From Bacteroidales bacterium (GTDB lineage Bacteria > Bacteroidota > Bacteroidia > Bacteroidales > UBA932): DNA of 39,062 nucleotides. Positions within the stretch are counted from its first letter, which is position 1. Each line of letters opens with the position of its first letter. Location: the NCBI GenBank assembly GCA_017454265.1, contig JAFTDJ010000026.1:1-39062 (forward strand). Direction: 5' to 3'. The notes below the pieces were generated by a model. It saw only the letters and a program-made list of their open reading frames with translations, did not search any database and was not told where the DNA came from. A program made the translations under genes and the position numbers. Positions 34,712-39,062 of this stretch are shown in pieces.

Positions 34712-36109
34712 ATGAAACAGAACAGATTATTTCTTATCGTTGCTGCCGCACTCTCATTGGCAGCTTGCACAAAGTTGGAAGTCTCTCCGCAGGAGAGCGG
34801 CGGCGAGGCGCGCACTTTCACATTTATCGCCGATTTTGACGGCGGCTCTTCCACCAAAGCCGTGATTGAAAAGAATGCCGGCGGCAAGCCTCAGGTGTTC
34901 TGGGAGAACGGAGATCAGATTACTGTTTACACCCAGGCCAGCGGCGACTCCGGGACCCAGAAAGGCTTTGAGTTTATTACGAGTCTTGGCCAGAATGCCG
35001 CCTCGGCTTCTTTCAGCTACACCGGCGACGATTTTGCCGAGGGCAATTACCTGGCAATTTTCCCGGCGGCAACAGCGGGCAGGGCTGTCAACTTCACAGG
35101 GACAGACGAAGTTTACAAAATGGCCGCAGTTGACGTACCTTCAAGCCAGACGCTTCCTGCATCCGGCGGCTTTGACAAGAATGCATGCGTCATGACGGCA
35201 TATGCCACTTCCGGCAGCAAAGCCCTGCATTTCAAGAACGCAGTGGCGCTGCTGAAATTCCAGGTCTCCGGCTCCGGCATTACCTCAGGAAGCATTGTGG
35301 CCGCAAATGGAGATCTTATCTCCGGCCGCTTCCGTGCCGACCTTAACATAAGCGCACCCTACGAGCCTGTGCTCACGGCTTACAATCAACCGGAGTTTTG
35401 TTACGTAGATTTTGCGGCCGAGGGCGGGGAAGCTCTGTCGGAAGGCTTAGATTATTATGTCGCAGTACGTCCCACTGCCTTGGCGGAGGGCTTTAAGGTT
35501 TATCTTAACGACAACCTGGTGAAGACGGTAAGCGCTGCAGAGCTTGCCAGGGGCACCGTTTACAACCTGGGATCCCTGTCTCTGCCCGCAGGCCCCAAGT
35601 CCAAGGTGCTTACCTTCGACTTTACCGGCGACCCTCTGGAGGGCTGGCCCACAGACCAGAACAAGAATGACTTTCCTCACGTAGAGGGCGGCGTGGAATA
35701 TACTTATCCGCTGGACGGCACCGATTACACATTCGTCCTTGCCGACTGCGGAACTGCCACGAATACTGCTGCCCAACTGTTCTGGCACACAAGTACCCAT
35801 GCTTTGGTATTCAACGCCCAGAAGCGCTATCTCGGGTTCCCTGCAATCGCAGGATACAAGCTCACCAAGGTCGTATGCCTCAACAAATCCGGTACTACCA
35901 CGGCCAAGTTCGAGATGGTGAAGAGCATATCTCCTACCACGGACGACCCCGCTGAGTCCGAGATAGTATCTCCCGCCCAGGTATGGTCTACCAAGGGTAT
36001 CTCCTACACTTATTACCTCTCCGGCACAAAGGCGAATACCAGATACTATCAGTATTGCCTGGTGAAGGGCTCGGTGGGTAAGTTTACCCTCATTTACGAA
36101 CCGGAGTGA
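34712..36109 (+). CDS. Fimbrillin-like lipoprotein with shared C-terminal domain (cassette A)
   Basis: A 465-aa lipoprotein (ALSLAAC, C19); ATG at 34712 is preferred over the adjoining GTG at 34709. Residues about 35-290 look like a fimbrillin-like (Mfa-like) region: FTFIADFDGGSSTKAVIEK, QVFWENGDQITVYTQ, YLAIFPA, HFKNAVALLKFQV, DYYVAVRPT, YNLGSLSL. Residues about 298-465 are the domain found twice in the protein at 30377 (FDFTGDPLEGWPT, EGGVEYTYPLDGTDYTFVLADCG, RYLGFPAIAGYKL, YYQYCLVKGS). It ends FTLIYEPE then TGA, after which the same frame continues into the EEP domain. It is likely surface-displayed. A structural or binding role is inferred. Confidence 0.83.
   Translation: MKQNRLFLIVAAALSLAACTKLEVSPQESGGEARTFTFIADFDGGSSTKAVIEKNAGGKPQVFWENGDQITVYTQASGDSGTQKGFEFITSLGQNAASASFSYTGDDFAEGNYLAIFPAATAGRAVNFTGTDEVYKMAAVDVPSSQTLPASGGFDKNACVMTAYATSGSKALHFKNAVALLKFQVSGSGITSGSIVAANGDLISGRFRADLNISAPYEPVLTAYNQPEFCYVDFAAEGGEALSEGLDYYVAVRPTALAEGFKVYLNDNLVKTVSAAELARGTVYNLGSLSLPAGPKSKVLTFDFTGDPLEGWPTDQNKNDFPHVEGGVEYTYPLDGTDYTFVLADCGTATNTAAQLFWHTSTHALVFNAQKRYLGFPAIAGYKLTKVVCLNKSGTTTAKFEMVKSISPTTDDPAESEIVSPAQVWSTKGISYTYYLSGTKANTRYYQYCLVKGSVGKFTLIYEPE
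36107..36109 (+). other. In-frame TGA between lipoprotein and EEP domain (cassette A)
   Basis: The only stop codon separating the lipoprotein frame from the EEP domain. The frame continues EPE-stop-RDEMAEEQLRVGTFNV. The ATG used for a separate start lies 10 nt past the stop in the same frame. The next base is A (TGAA), not one of the strongest termination contexts known in other bacteria. Confidence 0.85.
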
Positions 36110-36118
36110 AGAGACGAA

Positions 36119-36913
36119 ATGGCTGAAGAACAGCTCCGTGTAGGCACTTTCAACGTCCGTGTCATCACTTCCGACGACACGGGCGAGAATGCCTGGGAGA
36201 AGCGTAAGAGCAGGGTGGTGAACGCCATCAATGAGTGCGACTTCGACGTTTTCGGACTCAACGAGTGCAGCACAGCCACGCAAAGCTACCTCTCCAAGCA
36301 GCTGAAAAACAGCTACAATATACAGTTCTTCAGCCCCTACGCCCAGAACGGAACCGGCAACAAGGCCCAGGGACTTGCTTACCGCAAGGGCTGGACCCTG
36401 AGCGACTGGCACTACTTCTGGCTGTCGGACACTCCGGACGTGATGACAACGAACGACGGCACCATGAACCGCGGCGGATGCTGCGGCATCCTCTCCAAGG
36501 ACGGTACAGACCTCAAGGTCTTTGTAATGGTGACTCACGGAGCGCTTAGTGCAGAAACGCGGTCGCAGTATGCGGAGCTTTACGAGCAGATGGAGAAAAA
36601 GTACAATCCCGGAGCTTATCCTTCTTTTTTCGTGGGCGATATGAACTCCAAGCCTTCCGGGGCTGCCTCGGTGGTGTACCGCAGGTATTGGAGCGATGCT
36701 TATTACGCAGTTGGCGAGGCGGGCCGCAGCGGCCCTGCCGCCACCTACAACGGCTGGGACCTGGAGCTCGACCTGTATTCGAGCGACAGCCGTATAGACT
36801 ACATTTATTACCGTGGCGCTACGCCTCTGAGCTATGTGTGCAGCGATACCCGTTACGGCGGCTGTTACCCGTCGGACCACCTTCCCGTTTATGCGGACTT
36901 TAGAATAGAATAG
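36119..36913 (+). CDS. EEP-family phosphodiesterase without its own signal peptide (cassette A)
   Basis: A 264-aa EEP domain from ATG 36119 (MAEEQLRVGTFNVRV). The active site is intact: N12, E48 (GLNEC), H139 (VTHG), D173 and N175 (GDMNS), D226 (RIDYIYY), D252 and H253 (SDHLPV). It is a paralogue of the BACON-EEP protein at 31975 (FFSPYAQNGTGNKAQGLAYR, MNRGGCCGIL). There is no signal peptide or lipobox, which is odd for an enzyme of a surface locus. It is collinear and in frame with the upstream lipoprotein apart from one TGA. It could be a cytoplasmic enzyme, the product of readthrough as a lipoprotein-EEP fusion, or the remains of a split fusion. Confidence 0.85.
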   Translation: MAEEQLRVGTFNVRVITSDDTGENAWEKRKSRVVNAINECDFDVFGLNECSTATQSYLSKQLKNSYNIQFFSPYAQNGTGNKAQGLAYRKGWTLSDWHYFWLSDTPDVMTTNDGTMNRGGCCGILSKDGTDLKVFVMVTHGALSAETRSQYAELYEQMEKKYNPGAYPSFFVGDMNSKPSGAASVVYRRYWSDAYYAVGEAGRSGPAATYNGWDLELDLYSSDSRIDYIYYRGATPLSYVCSDTRYGGCYPSDHLPVYADFRIE

Positions 36914-36957
36914 AAACTTTAAATAATTGTTAAACTGATGATTACTCAAAAAACCTC

Positions 36958-37080
36958 GTGGGGGGGGGGGTAGAATACGCCTCTCCGGACATTAAAGAAA
37001 TCACCCTGCGCCCCTCGCGCATAGTGTGTGCAAGTACAAGAAGTGCCTCCTTTGAGGACTGGGAAGAAGAGAATCTCTAA
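36958..37080 (+). CDS. Small peptide of the Y-x-x-P-E type with poly-G start (cassette B)
   Basis: From GTG 36958 the frame gives a 40-aa peptide starting MGGGVEYASPDIKEI and ending FEDWEEENL, the same length as the cassette A peptide. It aligns with that peptide without gaps from Y7 to the end. The first codons after GTG are an 11-G run. The nearest ATG (36938) would reach this frame only if the run had 9 or 12 Gs; with 11 it meets TAG at 36971. The stop lies 11 nt before the fimbrillin-like lipoprotein gene, as in cassette A. A GTG start is therefore a choice based on homology and length. Confidence 0.6.
   Translation: MGGGVEYASPDIKEITLRPSRIVCASTRSASFEDWEEENL
36960..36970 (+). repeat. Homopolymer of 11 G
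   Basis: Eleven consecutive Gs at the start of the cassette B peptide gene, by far the longest single-base G run in the window. Runs of this length slip during replication and are the basis of on/off switching in many bacteria. A sequencing or assembly length error is also possible. Confidence 0.9.
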
Positions 37081-37091
37081 TAGTTTGAGCC

Positions 37092-38513
37092 ATGAAGACT
37101 AGTCGTTTGTTTTTTATCGCTCCGGCGGCGTTTGTATTAGCTGCCTGCGCAGAAATTGATGTGAATGTGGATGTGATACCTGCTGAAACAATCAGCACGG
37201 TTACGTTCAGTGCTGTCATGGACAATAACAACCCCGGCTCCAAGGCCGTAATCGGCACCAATCCGGAAACAAGCAAGCCTCTTACCTTTTGGGAAAACGG
37301 GGATGAGATTACCGTTTATTCGCAAGGGACTGGAGATTCGGGAAATCAATCCGGATACACATTCTCTACAACCCTTGGGGCAAACGCTTCATCTGCCGAT
37401 TTTACCTACACCGGAGACGGATGGGTGGCAGGGAGTGCTTATATGGCTATCTATCCTGCCACTGGCAGCCGTTCAGTCAACTTCACTCCGCAGGAAACAG
37501 TTGCTTCTAGTGGCGAGTACTTCTACAGAATGGCCGCCGTAGATGTCCCCCATTTCCAGACACTGGTTGCAAACAGTTTTGACCGCAATGCCATGGTGGC
37601 TACGGCTTACAGTACCGACAATACCTTCGCTTTCAAAAGTGCAGTAGCTCTTCTCAAATTCCGGGTATCGGATGCAGATGTCAAAGGAGGTACGGTGGTT
37701 GTTGCAAACAAGAAGATTTCCGGTCGTTTTCGCGCAGACTTGAGCACCACTTCCCCATACGAACCCATATTGACAGATTATGATCAGACAACTTATGACA
37801 ACGTAGAGTTTTCCATCGACGGCAGCACTTCTCTCTCTACCGGAACGGACTACTATGTTGCAGTAAGGCCTACGGAGTTGGACACTGACCTCAAGGTATA
37901 TCTGAACGGTTATCTTGTGAAGACAGTCGCCAAAGCTCAACTTGGGAGTATAGTCCGGAACAAAATATATAATCTGGGAACGTTGTCCAAAGCTGGAGCT
38001 GCTGAGATTCTTTTAAACTTTGACTTTGCTGGCACACCTCCCACGGTGGATCCTGCTTGGCCGACGGCAGCTAAGGATTACAATAATAATGGTAATGGCA
38101 CTTCCAGTATAGAACGAGTTTATCCGTTATATGGGACAAACTATTCTTTTGTTCTAGCAGATCCAGCCGACGCCCAGAACTCACAAGTGTATTGGCTTTC
38201 AGGCAGTGGCATAGTATTTAATGCCGCTAAGCGCTATTTTGGATTCCCCGCAATATCCGGGTACAAATTGACAAAAGTAGTGTGCTACAAAAAGTCCGGT
38301 AGCACTGACGCCAAATTCAAGATGGTCAGTAATATTGTTAATAGTTCGAGTACTCCGACACTTGTGACAGGTGGTGACGAACAAGCCTTTAATACAAATG
38401 GTGCGTATTATACATTCGACTTGAGTGGAACTGAAGTAAATACGAGGTACTATCTCTATTGTTCCGTTAAGGGAACGGTGGCAACATTTACTCTCACTTA
38501 TGAACCTGACTGA
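37092..38513 (+). CDS. Fimbrillin-like lipoprotein with shared C-terminal domain (cassette B)
   Basis: A 473-aa lipoprotein (FVLAAC, C19), paralogue of the cassette A protein. The fimbrillin-like region (about 30-295) keeps GSKAVIGTN, LTFWENGDEITVYSQGTGDSG, YMAIYPA, FKSAVALLKFRV, DYYVAVRPT and YNLGTLS. The shared C-terminal domain (about 303-473) keeps FDFAGTP, WPTA, VYPLYGTNYSFVLAD, RYFGFPAISGYKLTKVV and YYLYCSVKG, but has lost the Cys of ADCG (ADPA) and carries an Asn-rich insertion. It ends FTLTYEPD then TGA, and the frame continues into an EEP domain. Codon usage is more A/T-rich than its neighbours. Confidence 0.83.
   Translation: MKTSRLFFIAPAAFVLAACAEIDVNVDVIPAETISTVTFSAVMDNNNPGSKAVIGTNPETSKPLTFWENGDEITVYSQGTGDSGNQSGYTFSTTLGANASSADFTYTGDGWVAGSAYMAIYPATGSRSVNFTPQETVASSGEYFYRMAAVDVPHFQTLVANSFDRNAMVATAYSTDNTFAFKSAVALLKFRVSDADVKGGTVVVANKKISGRFRADLSTTSPYEPILTDYDQTTYDNVEFSIDGSTSLSTGTDYYVAVRPTELDTDLKVYLNGYLVKTVAKAQLGSIVRNKIYNLGTLSKAGAAEILLNFDFAGTPPTVDPAWPTAAKDYNNNGNGTSSIERVYPLYGTNYSFVLADPADAQNSQVYWLSGSGIVFNAAKRYFGFPAISGYKLTKVVCYKKSGSTDAKFKMVSNIVNSSSTPTLVTGGDEQAFNTNGAYYTFDLSGTEVNTRYYLYCSVKGTVATFTLTYEPD
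38511..38513 (+). other. In-frame TGA between lipoprotein and EEP domain (cassette B)
   Basis: The frame reads EPD-stop-RSVYDDVVRVGTYNV. Compared with cassette A the stretch between the stop and RVGT(F/Y)NVRV is one whole codon shorter, so the frame has been kept across the indel. No ATG lies in the EEP frame near its start. Confidence 0.85.
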
Positions 38514-38534
38514 AGGAGTGTTTACGATGATGTC

Positions 38535-39062
38535 GTGCGGGTGGGGACGTACAATGTGCGTGTGATAGGGACGGAATCGGACGAACAGAATAATTGGGAA
38601 AACAGAAAGACTCGCGTAGTGCAATCGATACGAGACAACGATTTTGACTTCTTCGCTCTTCAGGAGTGTTCGTCGGACATCCAGACGTACTTGAGTACGG
38701 AATTGGCCGACACCTACAACATCCGCTACTTCAGCCCCTACTCCCAGGATGGGAACGGGAATAAGGCGCAGGGTCTGGCATATAAAAAGGACTTCACTCT
38801 CACGGACTGGAATTACTTCTGGGTCGACGACTTTGATCATACCTATATGCAGACCAATGATACCGGAAGCGAAGGCAGTTACAATCGTGGAGGACTCTGC
38901 GGCGTGCTGACCAAAGGGGATATGCACATCTTTGTCATGGCAACCCACGGCATGATGAATGCCGGGCCAAGGGAAGAAAAGGCAGGGGTATATGAGTATC
39001 TGGAAAAACTCTACAACACCTCCGGATATCCGTCCCTGTTCATCGGTGACATGAACGCCCGC
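38535..39062 (+). CDS. EEP-family phosphodiesterase, 3' end outside window (cassette B)
   Basis: From a possible GTG start at 38535 the frame runs to the window edge (176 codons: VRVGTYNVRVIG...). Recognised EEP stations are YNVRV (N), ALQECS (E), ATHGMM (H) and GDMNA (D, N); the rest lies beyond 39062. It is closely similar to the cassette A enzyme (YFSPYSQDGNGNKAQGLAY, GSYNRGGLCGVL). No ATG is available in frame after the TGA at 38511, and no signal peptide is present. It therefore depends on GTG initiation, on coupling to the lipoprotein gene, or on readthrough of the TGA. Confidence 0.75.
   Translation, partial: MRVGTYNVRVIGTESDEQNNWENRKTRVVQSIRDNDFDFFALQECSSDIQTYLSTELADTYNIRYFSPYSQDGNGNKAQGLAYKKDFTLTDWNYFWVDDFDHTYMQTNDTGSEGSYNRGGLCGVLTKGDMHIFVMATHGMMNAGPREEKAGVYEYLEKLYNTSGYPSLFIGDMNAR

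Larger units (their letters stand above)
34577..36913 (+). repeat. Tandem cassette A (peptide, fimbrillin-like lipoprotein, EEP)
   Basis: This three-part unit is repeated downstream (36958 to the window end) with the same order, the same spacing between parts and alignable proteins. It looks like a tandem duplication that has since diverged at protein level, more so than at gene-order level. Confidence 0.8.
36958..39062 (+). repeat. Tandem cassette B (continues past the window)
   Basis: Second copy of the peptide, fimbrillin-like lipoprotein and EEP unit. Its lipoprotein gene is visibly richer in A/T, especially about 38070-38420, than cassette A and the rest of the locus, suggesting a different history or relaxed constraint. 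Confidence 0.8.

Noticed and set aside
36938-36973. ATG-started frame for the cassette B peptide
   Set aside because: With 11 Gs it reaches TAG at 36971 after a few codons; only a changed G-run length would make it coding. The GTG at 36958 gives the homologous 40-aa product.
36107-38513. Genome-wide reassignment of TGA to a sense codon
   Set aside because: TGA ends several other clear genes here (metK, the OB-repeat lipoprotein at 14873, the DUF5689 gene at 21361, the lipoprotein at 31978), often with ATGA overlaps to the next gene.

Overview
The window looks like a chromosomal segment of a GC-rich gut-type Bacteroidota, probably order Bacteroidales. The evidence is SusC/SusD pairs, BACON and fimbrillin-like lipoproteins, a DUF6377 regulator, DUF5689, and promoters of the Bacteroidota type (TTTG, about 20 bp, TAnnTTTG). 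No rRNA, tRNA or CRISPR was seen, and no intergenic gap exceeds about 210 bp.

Layout. (1) 1-1794: the end of a small conserved protein and a PBP4-type D-Ala-D-Ala carboxypeptidase. (2) 1787-5782: a block bracketed by an 80-bp near-perfect inverted repeat (78/80 by eye). It carries a C69 dipeptidase, a serpin lipoprotein and a divergent RAYT/Y1-like protein whose C-terminus is encoded by the right repeat. (3) 5795-7500 (minus): smpB and metK, overlapping by ATGA. (4) 7670-12729: an Oar-like TonB receptor and a lipoprotein with BACON and OB-fold-like domains, under a near-consensus promoter and ending in a strong terminator. (5) 12867-17184: a second BACON/OB-repeat lipoprotein, a secreted DNA/RNA non-specific endonuclease and a secreted EEP-family phosphodiesterase. 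(6) 17309-21361: a TonB receptor and a DUF5689 lipoprotein. Regions 4-6 together look like an extracellular nucleic-acid capture and degradation system (inference). (7) 21494-24985: an M3 peptidase and, convergent with it, a DUF6377 membrane regulator. (8) 25196-39062 (window edge): a SusC/SusD locus divergent from that regulator. It holds two BACON lipoproteins (one fused to an EEP domain), a GH28-like beta-helix protein, and two tandem cassettes. Each cassette is a 40-aa peptide, a fimbrillin-like lipoprotein and an EEP enzyme.

The most unusual signals are in region 8. In both cassettes the lipoprotein and the EEP domain lie in one continuous reading frame interrupted by a single TGA. The EEP parts have no signal peptide, although a true lipoprotein-EEP fusion exists in the same locus. 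The small peptide gene of the second cassette begins with an 11-G homopolymer directly after its likely GTG start, a candidate slippage site. A domain of about 170 aa that I do not recognise occurs four times in three lipoproteins of this locus.
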